Assembly: GCA_034401795.1 (NCBI GenBank)
Contig: CM067370.1
Coordinates: 54,561,380-54,625,379, forward strand
Origin: Chaetoderma sp. LZ-2023a
Lineage: Eukaryota > Mollusca > Caudofoveata > Chaetodermatida > Chaetodermatidae
Direction of reading: 5' to 3'
DNA: 64,000 bases
The notes under the pieces: model-generated
Seen by the model: only the letters and a program-made list of their open reading frames with translations
What the model was told of the DNA's origin: nothing
Database searches by the model: none
Program-made: the position numbers and the translations under genes
Shown: piece after piece, positions 31,985-43,749 of the stretch
Position numbering within the stretch: position 1 is the first letter of the stretch
How the letters are laid out: every line of letters begins with the position of its first letter

Positions 31985-33060
31985 ACCCAGAAATCTTCAA
32001 CCTGTGTGTTTGGAGGATTTCAAGCATCAAGTCCCTGAGGTCAGAGTTTCTTCAAGATCTCAGGAGATTATTTATTCTGCCAGGAGGGAGTCGACCCGTC
32101 GAGTTTACAAGGGTCGACTTAATATTTTTGGAGAATGCTGTTCAGAACATCATCTCGTGCCTGATTCTGTTTCTATTCCCCAGGTGTTAGATTTTTTATC
32201 CTATCTCTGATTCTTTACAGTTATCTGCTAACACAGTCAGGGGTTATAGATTTTCTTTGGCATCTTCTCTTCCTTGTCTTTTGAACGCCGCTGTCAAGGA
32301 TACAAAGATTCTTAATGCTTTTATCAGAGGATTGGGTAATATTCATCCTCCAGTAGCTAAGCCTTTGCCTTCCTGGAATTTGGCCTTGGTTCTTCAGGTT
32401 TTGGCAGGCCGCCATTTTGAACCTCTTGCTTCTATTAGTATAAAACTTTAACTCGTAAGGCTGTTTTTCTTGTTGCATCTGCTTCTGCTAGAAGACGTTC
32501 AGAAATTCATGCTCTCCGCCGAAAAGGATAGATTTATCGTATATGGGGACGGTTTAGTCATATCCCAGAAGGGATTTTTTATCGAAGACACAGTCTAACC
32601 GCTTCCCCGCTAAACCGATCATTTTAAAATCATTATTTTCTTTTTCGCCATCTGACAGATATTGGTGTCCTGTCAGGGCATTAAAAGTTTACAAGCAACG
32701 AACCGATTTTAAAAGTTCTGATCCATCCCATTTATGGGTTCCGTATGCGGAGGAGGTACCCAGACCAGTTCTTAAGGCTACGATTGCCAGATGGATTTGT
32801 GAGCCCATCAAACTTTGTTACGAGATTGCTTCTCCTGAACAAGTTAATCTTTCTCATATAAAAGCTCACGATGTTAGGGGAATGGCTACCTCCTTTGCTC
32901 TGTTCGCTGGCTCTTCTTTAGACAAAGTCATGTAGGTCGCAGGCTGGAAATCCACTTTTACTTCATTTTATTTAAAGGATCAGAGTGAAGCGGCCTCCTT
33001 TTTTGTAATATCACGATTTTAACTTAAAAAGCCGAAGACCAGTTACCAAGCACATCCCAT
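31985..33060 (+). pseudogene. DIRS tyrosine recombinase (copy C)
   Basis: The recombinase is readable but broken in several places. Its start overlaps STRRVYKGRLNIFGE (32090-32135). Then come a stop near 32208, SARRRSEIHALRR-like (about 32490), DRYWCPVRALKVYKQRTDF (about 32655) and HDVRGMATSFALFAGSS (about 32870). Next is VM*VAGWKSTFTSFYLKDQS, with a TAG at about 32933 where copy A has CAG. The arginine, HxxR and tyrosine positions can all be located. Several frame changes occur at 32450-32600. Confidence 0.85.
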
Positions 33061-33289
33061 CATTTTCGTTACGCCTGCGTCTGTGAGAAATGGTGAGTTT
33101 TCTTTGGTTTTTATTTATTTCTTTAAGTTTAAAGTTTTCTTTGTTTGATAATCATGGTGTGATTGATTAAGGTGCACTGTTATGTTATGTTATTAACATT
33201 TGGATATGAATTGTTTAATTTTTATCCTTGTTTATGGATTCTCAAATCTCCACCCACCAATGGTTTTAAGTGGGGCACTGACCAAATCT

Positions 33290-33420
33290 ACGGGTTTAGC
33301 AAGTAGTGATTGAACGGTAATGGATGTTTTTATGGTGTAATAACAACCCCCCTTGTGGGTTGCTCTGTAGTTTTATTAACCACTATAAAACATACTTACC
33401 ATTCAATCACTACGACCCGG
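33290..33420 (+). repeat. DIRS internal complementary region (copy C)
   Basis: It contains, in order, the complement of the left end (ggatgtttttatggtgtaat, then aacaac), a short cccccttgtgggttgctctg spacer, and the complement of the right end (tagttttattaaccactat, aaacatacttaccattcaat). In DIRS biology this segment templates completion and circularisation of the cDNA. Confidence 0.85.
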
Positions 33421-33485
33421 CCTCAACCACCCCCCGTGGGAATGATTTAAGAATCTGTTTGTAATATTGGTTACTTAAATTTAGA

Positions 33486-33810
33486 AAAGTGAATCTGTTT
33501 CCTATTTGGGCTCCAATACGCATGCGCGGGCATGCTTAGTGACACGCGTCACCAGGGAGTGAGTACAGACTGGTGCCAGTCTTTATCAGGCTATATACTA
33601 GGGATGTACCTACCAGTAGCTTGGTTGAGGGTAATTATTAATATGGAATAGGCATATGGAGGAATGTAAGCAAGCATAAAAATCTTATTCTGGTGGCCAA
33701 ATGCAGATTAGTTGATTTAGCAAGTAGTGATTGAACGGTAAGTATGTTTTATAGTGGTTAATAAAACTACAGTCCAACCCGCAAGATGTGTCTGTGGGGG
33801 GGGGTTGTTC
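33486..33810 (+). repeat. DIRS copy C right inverted terminal repeat
   Basis: Inverse of the left terminal repeat. It reads aagtgaatctgtttcctatt, gactggtgccagtc, gtagcttggttgagggtaat, caagcataaaaatcttattc, gatttagcaagtagtgattg. It then ends in its own outer segment, ttatagtggttaataaaact, and a G-run at about 33796-33805. The outer 30 bases differ from those of the left repeat, as in DIRS-1. Confidence 0.85.
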
Positions 33811-33861
33811 AAATAAGGTCGAGTTGTTTGGCCCGTTATCATAGTTTTTGTGCTATTTTTA

Positions 33862-35157
33862 GCTTACCTGGCCCAAAGGGCCAAGTGTTATATCATGGCG
33901 GCCGGCTGTCGTCCGTCAAATCGCATCTCAACGGTTTGACCGATTTCAACCAAATTTGGCTGGAAGGATCCTATCTATGGTGGTAGCCTCCAGGACTTCG
34001 TTCAAAATTTTGATTGGTCAATTTTTCCGACAACCATCTTGGATTTTCCAAAGATTATCCCAAAATCCTTTAAAACGCTACTCTAATATCATGGCCCGAT
34101 TTCAAGGACACTAATAATCCTGTGGCTGTACGCCTCACCACTTCTAACGAGAATTTTTATTGGTCAATCTTTCCGGCAACCATCTTGGATTTTCTTAACT
34201 TTTCTGGAAATTAGTTAAAAGGCTACTCCTCATTAACCGCTTGAATGATTTCCAGCATGATTGGAAGGACCCTAGAGTGTTGTGCTTCAGAGCGACAGAA
34301 TTTTGATTGGTCAATTTTTCCAGCGACCATCTTGGATTTTCTGAAAGTTTCTAGAAAACAATTAAAAGGCTACTCATTAACCACTCAGCCAATTGCAAGC
34401 AAAATTGGTTGAAAGCACCTTAAAGTGGTATGCTTAAGATCTTGTATACAGAATTTTGATTGGTAAATTTCTTTTGGCAGCCATCTTGAATTTTTGGAAA
34501 AATGGCTTGAAATGGTAAGACACTACTCCTCATGCAATTTCAACCAAACTTAAGGCTGGTAGGTTTCAGAACATGTATACAAAATTTTTATTGGTCAATT
34601 CTTCCGGTAGACATCTTAGACTTTTTTTAATTTTGGAAAATCAGTTAAAAGGCTACACATTAACCACTTGAACGATTTCCAGCAAAAACCTAGTGTTGTG
34701 CTTCAGAATTTTGATTGGTCAATTTGTTCGGTGACCATCTTCAATTTTTCGAAAAATGGCTGCTCATTAACTGCTTGGCCGATTTCGATCAGACTTGGCT
34801 GGAAGGATCATATGCCATTCCTCATAACCACATGGGCAATTTCAAACAAATTTTGCTAGAAAGATCCTATATCCTCTAGAAATTCTATTCAGGATTTTGA
34901 TAGGCGGTCATTCATTTGCTAAAAAATTTCCATAATCATTTAAAAACACAACTTAGTCAATGGCCCAATTTCAACAAAACTTGGGTCGAATGGTCCTATG
35001 ACGGTAGGCTTCAACATATCAAACAAGAATCTTGATTGGTAATTTTTTGGGGTGGCCATTTTGGATTTTCAGAAAATTATCCATCATGTCTATTTAAATG
35101 CAAATGGTTTGAACTGCTAATGGTCCAGATGAGTGTCACAGGCCCCTGAGCCTCTTG
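33862..35157 (+). mobile_element. Helitron-like repeat, 170-bp-core type
   Basis: It has the same kind of ends as 24845-26728: a 5' hairpin (gcttacctggcccaaagggc) and a 3' end reading ggcccctgagcctcttg. The core differs: six or seven units of about 170 bases with gaattttgattggtcaattt, gaccatcttggattttc and ggctactcattaaccac. No credible ORF. It sits just outside the right end of DIRS copy C. Confidence 0.75.
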
Positions 35158-36690
35158 TTTAGAAAAACCTATATAATAAGCTATTACCTGAATGATGTGA
35201 AATACAAGAAATATCATCTACGCAAATAACAAACTAGTTCAGAAGGTTATTGGTGCAACAGCCATCTTGGATGACCTAGTTTTTATAAAAACTTTCTGAA
35301 GAAACATTTATATTCTTGACCCACTGTGCTGTGTGAGCATCAAAGGGAGCTATCGTGGCTGATAGGTAAAAGAAACATGGTCCCCAGCAAAACATTAAAA
35401 TTAAGTTTTTGTCATTTGAGTTTTGACAGCGGAAATGCGATAGATTTTGAGGTCTGCTGAATACAAATTTGACACATGAACCTGATTGGTCACTCATTTT
35501 GGCCATCTTTAAATTTTGTTTCATTGGTCTACATCTATGAATTTTACCCAATTGTTATAAACAAGAGCGACGTCGACAGGTGGCTTTGCCAAAAATGTCA
35601 GTTTGATAGACAGAGAGACCGACATAACAGCTTATACTAGTTATGTCGCAAATACAAATTTTGAATCTTGGTTACAAGACAAAATGTTGGAATTTCAGGC
35701 TCAAATCCTTATGCTGCCTACATGAGTTTCTGCGCTTAGCAAACCATATTTGTCTATATTTTCGGATTGCTTAATCCTACTGAAAACAAACTTGGGCACC
35801 TGGCTGTTATTTACATTAAATTTCCAGATTAGTTAATAGTTACTCCTATTAGGACTAAACTTGGAAGCATTACCTATAATGTTAGGAAGCAGCAGCTGCC
35901 CCAAATATTTTATGTTCAGACACAAATTTTAATGTTTGTGATTCAAATACTGGTATTTCAGATGAACGACCTCTTATGCCTACTGTTATTATTCAGCTCT
36001 GTTCACCTACACTAATACACTTCAATCGGTAACGGGCATCAACACCTCACATAAGTTTTTATCCAACATCTTGACTTTGAGTAAAGAACAAATATGGCAG
36101 GTGGATGTTACTGAATTTTGCTATTTATTCCACAGTGAATTACAAATTGACAATTTAAGATTTGTGGGCCTGCCTCTCACCTAGCATAGTTATATCCTTG
36201 CAATGTATTGGAACTTATGAGGGTTATGTTTCGCACCATGAAGGTCTGTACCTGTGCAGGGATCAAAATGGCCATTTGCCCTGTTGCCCAAGGCAACCTG
36301 ATTTTCAAAAGGGCAGCTAAACTTTGGCTGTTAATGGTACACAGGGCAACCATGACAAATACTCAAGACTAATAGAAATATGCTGTTTTTGATGCTTACA
36401 GATTAACTCTTCGTTTTAAGTCATTTATTTATTTAATTATTAGAAAGAGTAACCAGTATGCTTAATGCCTTTTCTGAATAATTGTGGCCATTCTTCATAA
36501 TTTAGTTGACAAAGCAATAGTGATTCTAATTTTCTCTGTCACCTAGCTTAACATATACAGGCAACCTTAATCTGCGGTGGGCAACCAGAAAATGTATGAA
36601 ATAGCATCATAAGTTGTCCGCAGGGTAACTAGATTTTTTCATTTATTTCTAACCCTGCCGTGTGACTGATCAGATTTGAAAATTGAGACA
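35158..36690. other. No gene recognised
   Basis: Unique-looking AT-rich sequence. The stretch 36260-36620 (gttgcccaaggcaacctgat, agggcaaccatgacaaat) shares words with 55140-55220 and 55590-55690, suggesting an old dispersed repeat. Short ORFs such as 35276-35551 lack support. Confidence 0.45.
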
Positions 36691-36699
36691 CTTCCTTTA

Positions 36700-39200
36700 A
36701 AGCTCTCAGGCCCCATTAACTAAAGTTCAATTTGCCCAGAATGCAACGTTCAGACATTACATTCATTTCAAATACCGGACGCCATATTTGATTCTATTAG
36801 CTGTACTGATTGGGGACTTCTCAAATAAAACCGGGCCCTAGTCAGTGCAAACAGATCATTCATTAACTAGCTCTTGAGGAGTAAGCAAGGCAGTAGCTTA
36901 ACACCCCGTGTATGGTTCAATACTGCTTAGTTCACATATATCAATTTCAAAAAACCCTTACAAGAAAACTGTTGTATATTTTGTCTTTCACTAAAAGCGG
37001 TTGCTTCCTTCACCAATACATTTCAGTCAAACGGTTGTCAAAATAAATTGAGTGATACTTGCTCCAGATTTGAGAGCTATTTAAATGAAAATTGTTGGTG
37101 CAACTACTTTCAAAGTATTCTCAAAATAGTCAGCAAGAATTTCCATTGACACACCTGCTGAAGATTACAAGAACAAAAGGCCCAAGGGCAGAAAGCATCC
37201 CTAGGGCATAGAGATCCAAGTTGGTTCAAAGTAAGCCAATCAGAAAATTTGGCCAGCGGTCATCTAGGATTTTAGCCAATTTTTAGAAACGTCTTTAAAT
37301 ATCTCCGAAACCACTTGGGGGGATTGATTCAAAACTAATGAAGTATCATCTAGGGCAACTGCTCAACCAAGTTTGTTCAAGGGAGTTTGATTGGCCACAT
37401 GGTTCGGCGGCCATCTTGGATGACCTAATTTTTGCAAAAACGACCGGACCGCTGAACGAATTGGGCTGAAAAATCATGGCCGCCGTGGACCAACCAAACT
37501 GTAGCATATTTGGCGGCCATATTGGATTTCTTTATTAATGGATTTTGAACCTGAAATTGGTTTTGTATAAGTTTTTGTGTATGCTGATTTCAAATTTCCA
37601 CTTTCGAAAATGTCGGATAAATGGTTTGGCGGCCATCTTGGATCATTTTCCTGCCAAAAACTCCCATATTAAAACAATGGGAAATTTAAGCTGTTTTCTA
37701 CAGAACCACTGGCCCGATCTCAATTATATTTGGCAGGAAGCATCCTTAGGGCATGTAGATCCAAGTTTGTGCAAAGGAAGCCGATCGGCCAATTTGGCTG
37801 GCAGCCATCTTGGATTTTGGCCAATTTTTTTGAAACGTTAAAAAATCTCCGAAACAACTTGTGGAATCGATTCAAAACTCATGACATATCATCTAGGGCA
37901 AGAGCTGAACCAACTTTGTTCAAGTGGACTTGATTGGCCAAATGCTTTGGCAGCTATCTTTGATGACATAATTTTCACAAAAATGACTTCTACAGAACCA
38001 TTGAACGGGTTGAGACGAAATTTGTGAGATATGATTAGGGACTAAGGGCCATTAAGTTTGTTCAAGGGAAGTTGATACGTAAAAAAACATGGCTGCTGTG
38101 AATAAATCAATATGTAGCATATTTGGTGGCCGTATTGAATTTTTTTATTTGATGGATTTTGAAGCCGAAATTGGTCTTATACCTGGTTATTTTGATATGC
38201 CGATTTCAAATTTTCACTTTCAAAACTGTTGGATAGACAGTTTGGTGGCCATCTTGGATCTTTTTCCTAACAAAATCTCCCATACTGAAGCAATGGGAGA
38301 TTTTACATGTCTTCTCGAGAACCACTGGGCTGATTTCACTTATATTTGGTAGGAAGCATCTTTCGGACAGAGATCCTACTGTTTTCAGAGGAAGCCGATC
38401 GGCCAATTTTGGATTTTGGCAAATTTTTAGAAATGTCATTAAAAATCTCTGCAACTGCTTTCAGGATTGACTTGAAAATCATGAAACATCATCTAGAATA
38501 ACAGTTGAAACAAGTTTGTTCGAGGGAACTTGAATGGCCAAATGCTTCAACATCCATCTTGGATGACCTTATTTTTATGAAAACAAGTTCTCCAGAACTG
38601 CTGAAGGGATCGGACTGAAATTTGTGATGCATGGTTAGGGACTAAGTCATTCTAGTTCTTGACTTCTTGTTGCATTTTGGCGAAAACCTTAGGGTTCAAC
38701 TTATAGCCGATGGCCTTCTTACATGAAGTGCCTATGTTTCAGGTTAGCGAAAATAATTTGACAAAGTTGTTGCAGTAACAATTTTCAATCAAATAGTTTT
38801 CAAATCTGGAGCAAATGCCACTCAATTTATTTTGGCAATGATTTGAATGAAATGTGTTGCTGCCCTAAACTGCAACAACTTTCAGGCAAATTCTTGTCAA
38901 AATATACAGCTTTCTTGTATGGCTCTTGAAATTGATACACTTGCACTGAACAGTATTGAAATAAGTTCCTCGAAACCACTTGGGGGGGGGGGGGAATTGA
39001 GCTTACCCCTACTGCTGTGACTATGTTCTAGGTGCTTACACCTCAAGATTGGTCTCACAAATGACCTGTTGCATGTGAAGACCAGGACTTTTTCTTTGAG
39101 AAATCCTGGACTGTACAGACAATAGACGAATATGATGTGCAATAGTTTCAATGAATATGGAGTCCGGTTATTGCATGCTGGTATCAGGGTTTTCTCTATT
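36700..39200. mobile_element. Foldback element FB1, second copy, interrupted
   Basis: The left arm (about 36700-37160) and right arm (about 38755-39200) are diverged inverted copies. They match the element at 9755-11270, for example ctgtacagacaatagacgaa near 39112 and tatgatgtgcaatagtttca. The centre is occupied by a Helitron-like core (37170-38752). Confidence 0.6.
37170..38752 (+). mobile_element. Helitron-like repeat, 600-bp-core type, truncated, nested in FB1 copy 2
   Basis: It has about three core units starting near 37190, 37680 and 38290 (tcaattatatttggcaggaa, cagccatcttggattttgg). Its left edge reads aacaaaaggcccaaggg, the inverse of the family's 3' end, so the left end looks rearranged. 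The right edge stops within the caggttagcg block before the terminal hairpin. Confidence 0.65.
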
Positions 39201-39211
39201 TAATGAGAATT

Positions 39212-39435
39212 TTAACCCTTAAATTTAGGTTTAAAATTTCAATTTTCTGATAGAAAATGTTCAATTGTAGACCAAAAGAACTTTTTGAAAATTTACCAGT
39301 GGAATGACGGGCTCGATTATCAAGCGTGTCATTTCAATGGTAAGTTTTCAAAAATAGTCCTCTTGGTCTGCAAATGGACATTTCTCAAGACCACTGCAGA
39401 TGCCATGTTTGGCTGTCTAGTGTTTTAAGCGTTAA
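39212..39435. mobile_element. TTAA MITE (family M)
   Basis: It runs from TTAACCCTTAAATTTAGG to TTTTAAGCGTTAA. The central palindrome aatttaccagtggaatgacg / cgtgtcatttcaatggtaag is complete. It lies between FB1 copy 2 and the minisatellite. Confidence 0.8.
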
Positions 39436-39661
39436 GACAAGTCCTTTTTAGATCCAATTTACTGGCATCATATTTTGAAAATCTATTTCTCATCATGCGA
39501 ATGTTGTTTAGCATAAAAGGAAAGTGATGTTCATGATGCAATATTATACTGCACAACCTGGTTTCCAGGCTAGCAGGCATGCATAAGCAGCTTACTCATA
39601 ATCTGAGTGACTTAGTAAAATTACAAATGGATATATCTGTTACTTATTCTGTTATTTATTA

Positions 39662-40643
39662 GTGATCCTATCAGGTAATGTATCCAGGGGTGATCCTATC
39701 AGGTAATGTATCCAGGGGTCATCCTATCAGGTAATGTATCCAGGGGTCATCCTATCAGGTAATGTATCCAGGGGTGATACTATCAGGTAATGTATCCATG
39801 GGTGATCCTATCAGGTAATGTATCCAGGGGTGATCCTATCAGGTAATGTATCCAGGGCTGATCCTATCAGGTAATGTATCCAGGGGTGATACTATCAGGT
39901 AATGTATCCAGGGGTGATACTATCAGGTAATGTATCCAGGGGTGATCCTATCAGGTAATGTATCCAGGGGTGATCCTATCAGGTAATGTATCCAGGGGTG
40001 ATCCTATCAGGTAATGTATCCAGGGGTGATACTATCAGGTAATGTATCCATGGGTGATCCTATCAGGTAATGTATCCAGGGGTGATCCTATCAGGTAATG
40101 TATCCAGGGGTGATCCTATCAGGTAATGTATCCAGGGGTGATACTATCAGGTAATGTATCCAGGGATGATACTATCAGGTAATGTATCCAGGGGTGATCC
40201 TATCAGGTAATGTATCCGGGGGTGATACTATCAGGTAATGTATCCAGGGGTGATACTATCAGGTAATGTATACAGGGGTGATCCTATCAGGTAATGTATC
40301 CAGGGGTGATCCTATCAGGTAATGTATCCAGGGGTGATCCTATCAGGTAATGTATCCAGGGGTGATCCTATCAGGTAATGTATCCAGGGGTGATCCTATC
40401 AGGTAATGTATCCAGGGGTGATCCTATCAGGTAATGTATCCAGGGGTGATCCTATCAGGTAATGTATCCAGGGGTGATCCTATCAGGTAATGTATCCAGG
40501 GGTGATCCTATCAGGTAATGTTTCCAGGGGTGATCCTATCAGGTAATGTTTCCAGGGGTGATCCTATCAGGTAATGTATCCAGGGGTGATCCTATCAGGT
40601 AACGTATCCAGGGGTGATCCTATCAGGTAATGTTTCCAGGGGT
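39662..40643. repeat. 28-bp minisatellite, about 35 units
   Basis: The unit is gatcctatcaggtaatgtat followed by ccaggggt. Units are nearly identical, with recurrent variants gatac for gatcc, catgggt for caggggt, and tttcc for tatcc. There are no spacers, so this is not a CRISPR array. Single-copy sequence begins at about 40644. Confidence 0.97.
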
Positions 40644-40851
40644 CATAACCATTTCACGGGGAATAAGTCCACTTACATGACTTTCCATAAACAGAATTGC
40701 ACAATTTCCTGACCTTGATAACTAGAATATTTTGAAAGCTATTTGACCTTCCATCTACTGCTCATCCCAATACCCTTGGTCGACCTGAGAATAGAAATAA
40801 ATCTAAATATCTTCTGAATTTTACCTCTAATATGGTCTCATTGCAAACCGT

Positions 40852-41013
40852 TTAACCCTTGAATTTTTTCAAGAAAATTTAAATTTTCTCATAGAAAATG
40901 TCCATTTGCAAACCAAGAGAAGACTATTTTTGACAATTTAGCATGGGAATAGCTGCAAATGGACATTTGTCCAGACCACTGCAGAGGCCATTTTTGGCCG
41001 ATATGAGGGTTAA
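40852..41013. mobile_element. TTAA MITE (family M), centre deleted
   Basis: It begins TTAACCCTTGAATTTTTTC and ends cgatatgagggttaaag. The arm gcaaaccaagagaagac is present, but the palindromic centre is reduced to gcatgggaatagctg. Confidence 0.7.
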
Positions 41014-41516
41014 AGTATGGATCACTAAGAAATGGAACTCAAAATAGACCAGATATAACATAATACAGCATACATGCTACCCAGGAGCAGTCCTCAGATT
41101 CATTTCCATAATGGAAACTAGGAATGTCACAATATCATCACGTATGCTCATGCAGAATAATGCATCACGTTATTTATCGGATTGATTTTAGAAATTTTTT
41201 AATGAAAACGACTGCTGTATTGTGTTACGTATAGCAATTTCTGAAAATCATCCATACTTTCACGGTGATTACAAAATCAAAACCTGCTCCCATTTGCAAT
41301 GATAGCTTACGTATGTTACTGTTCTGCGTGTCCTATGTATTCTTGTGGGGAAAAATCTAATCTGGTAAGTTGATTGTTTAAATATGATGTGAATCTGTCA
41401 GTCTCTTTCTTTTGTAAAGCTCACAAATGTTTGGTGATGAACAAATATACAAAACACTTACAACCACGTTTTTAGCGGATAATTGTTATTAGTGTGATTA
41501 TATATTTGCTCATCAC
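41014..41516. other. No gene recognised
   Basis: AT-rich sequence without ORFs or repeats that I can place. Confidence 0.4.
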
Positions 41517-41707
41517 TGTTACCTCTTTCGATGAATTCCTCATATCTCATTTTCAAGGCAACCATACAGGAAGACCGATGAGTATTTTGAAAGTAATTTG
41601 ACCTGGCAGCAACGGCTTCCAGTAAAATTACTTTCAAAATATTCAACAGAATAAATCTTATTTCATAAAGAATATACTTTTTCATGGATTTATTCGTGAA
41701 AGGGTTA
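41517..41707. mobile_element. TTAA MITE (family N), complete
   Basis: It begins TTACCTCTTTCGATG, ends TCGTGAAAGGGTTAA, and has inverted inner arms: tgagtattttgaaagtaatt pairs with aattactttcaaaatattca around ggcagcaacggcttcc. Confidence 0.75.
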
Positions 41708-42119
41708 ATATTTGGTAATTCATCTACAACTCGGGATTAAGAACACAATAATCAACAAATATATATATATATATGCACAAATGTATTTTATTGTAAACAT
41801 CAGTACTTCCAGAGTCTAGAATGTATGGCTATACTTATTATATAGAAAGACCTCAAAACAGACAGCTGTTAACCATTAGCACTCTAATGTCAATATTCTA
41901 TCTTTTACTGTGTCAATATCACAGAAACTGGTGTACATTTTTCAACAATTTTGCTGGAAGATGTTGATGTCTACGACAACACCATCTCCCAACAAATTTG
42001 TTGAACAAGAGCTCCGCAAACGGTGCATAATACCCTGCCATGATGACAAACTAATAAATGACAGCTATCAGAAATATTTATTTTTTCCTCAGACCAGTTA
42101 TCCTTATTAAGTGTCAAAG
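41708..42119. other. No gene recognised
   Basis: A short AT repeat at about 41760-41774. The 66-codon ORF at 41910-42110 has no recognisable family. Confidence 0.4.
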
Positions 42120-43258
42120 CGATCCGCTAAACGGTTAAGGAGGTATCATCTGGAAACCAATTTTCAAGATGGCTGCCGCTGACTGGTGGCCATATTGGAT
42201 TTTGAATTATCGTAAATTTTGATAGGTTTCTTCACCAGACATATTCCAACGACCCTAGAAAGTGATCCGATAAATGGTAACGGAGATATCATCCAGAAAT
42301 CAACTTTCAAGATGGGAGCCCATGGCTGGTGGCCATCTTGGATTTTGGATCAGTGTCGATTTCGATAAGTTTCTTCCTCAGACCTAGTCCAACCACTCTA
42401 TGAAGTTTCATAGCAATCCGATAAACGATAATGGAGTTATCTTCTGGAAATCAATTTTCAAGATGGCCACCGGTGGCCATCTTGGATTTCGGATCATTGT
42501 CAATTTTGATAGCTTTCTTCCCCAGACCTAGTCCAACCACTCTATGAAGATTCAAAGCGATCCGATAAACGGTAACAGAGTTATCATCCGGAAACCAATT
42601 TTCAAGATGGCCGCCTATGGTTGGTGGCCATCTTGGATTTCGGATCAGCATCGATTTCGCTAAGTTTCTTCCCCAGACCTAGTCCAACCACTCTATGAAG
42701 ATTCAAAGCGATCCGATAAACGGTAACAGAGTTATCATCCGGAAACCAAGTTTCAAGATGGCCGCCTGTGGTTGGCGGCCATCTTGGATTTTGGATCAGC
42801 ATCGATTTCGATAAGTTTCTTCCTTCCGCAGACTTAGTCCAACCATTCTATGAAGTTTAAAAGCGATCCTATAAACGGTAACAGAGTTATCATCCAGAAA
42901 CCAATTTTCAAGATGGTTACCGGTGGCTGGTGGCCATCTTGGATTTCTGATCGTTGTCAATTTCGATAAGTTTCTTCCCCAGTCCTGGTCCAACCACTCC
43001 ATGACGTTTCAATGCGATCCGACAAACGGTAACAGTTATCATCCAGAAACCAATTTTCAAGATGGCTGGCGGACATCTTGGATTTCGGATCATCGTCAAT
43101 TTCGATAGGTTTCTTCCCCAGGCCTAGTCCCACCACCCTATAAAGTTTCAATGTGATCCGACAAATGGTAACAGAGTTATCATCCGGAAACCACTCTGCC
43201 GCCCGCCCGGACGGCGCCATTACATAATACCGCGTCAAATTTTTTGACGGGGTATAAA
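42120..43258 (-). mobile_element. TACCCC-hairpin repeat with seven or eight tandem units of about 150 bp
   Basis: Units recur at a spacing of 140-155 bases, marked by gatccgataaacggtaacag, tatcatccggaaaccaattt and ttcttccccagacctagtcc. Most contain a palindromic block where caagatggccgcc faces ggcggccatcttg (best at 42755-42788). The right edge (about 43227-43256) is a hairpin, taccgcgtcaaa against tttgacggggta, so the element reads on the minus strand. The overlapping ORFs here are repeat translations, not genes. A short + strand copy is at 16275-16700. Confidence 0.75.
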
Positions 43259-43749
43259 AATGAACACCAGTTCATCTTTTAATTTAATTTGAAAATTAAA
43301 AATTTTGACACCAGAGTGGTAAGGGTTAACAACTATCTATCTTTAATACCATTCTGAGGATACAGAGCCACTTAAGCATGGATAAAGTATTTCAGGGTTT
43401 TTGTTTCCAATACTCGCTACAAGTAGTGTTGTTTTTCACATCATGCATGCCAAACAAAATATGCAACAATACTGCTAGGGTGTATTGTAGATAGAATTGT
43501 ACTGGAGATCCCCCAACAGACCCCCCCTTGTGGGAATGTCTGTAGTTTTATTAACCACTATAAACAGACTTAACATTCAATCACTACTTGCTAAATCAAC
43601 TACTCAGCATTTAGCCACAAGAATAGGATTTGTATGCTTGCTTACATGCCTCCATATGCCTATACCAGTAGCCTGTTTGAGGGTGTGATGAAGTGGTAGA
43701 GTACACTCCCAGCATAAGGCCTATTAGAGACTGGCACCAGTCATCTTAG

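Larger units (their letters stand above)
24753..33810 (+). mobile_element. DIRS retrotransposon copy C, near full length
   Basis: It has the complete DIRS order on the + strand: left inverted terminal repeat (24753-24844 plus 26729-about 26945), gag (about 27440-30450), RT (30685-31378), RNase H remnant (31385-31980), tyrosine recombinase (31985-33060), internal complementary region (33290-33420) and right terminal repeat (about 33486-33810). A 1.9 kb Helitron-like element is nested in the left terminal repeat. Every gene is broken, so the copy is inactive. Copies A, B and D of the same family lie elsewhere in the window. Confidence 0.9.

Noticed and set aside
39662-40643. Possible CRISPR array
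   Set aside because: The 28-base units are contiguous with no spacers, and the genome is eukaryotic; this is a minisatellite.
42451-43238. Series of 60-93 codon ORFs on the minus strand
   Set aside because: They repeat the same peptide because they translate the 150-bp tandem units.
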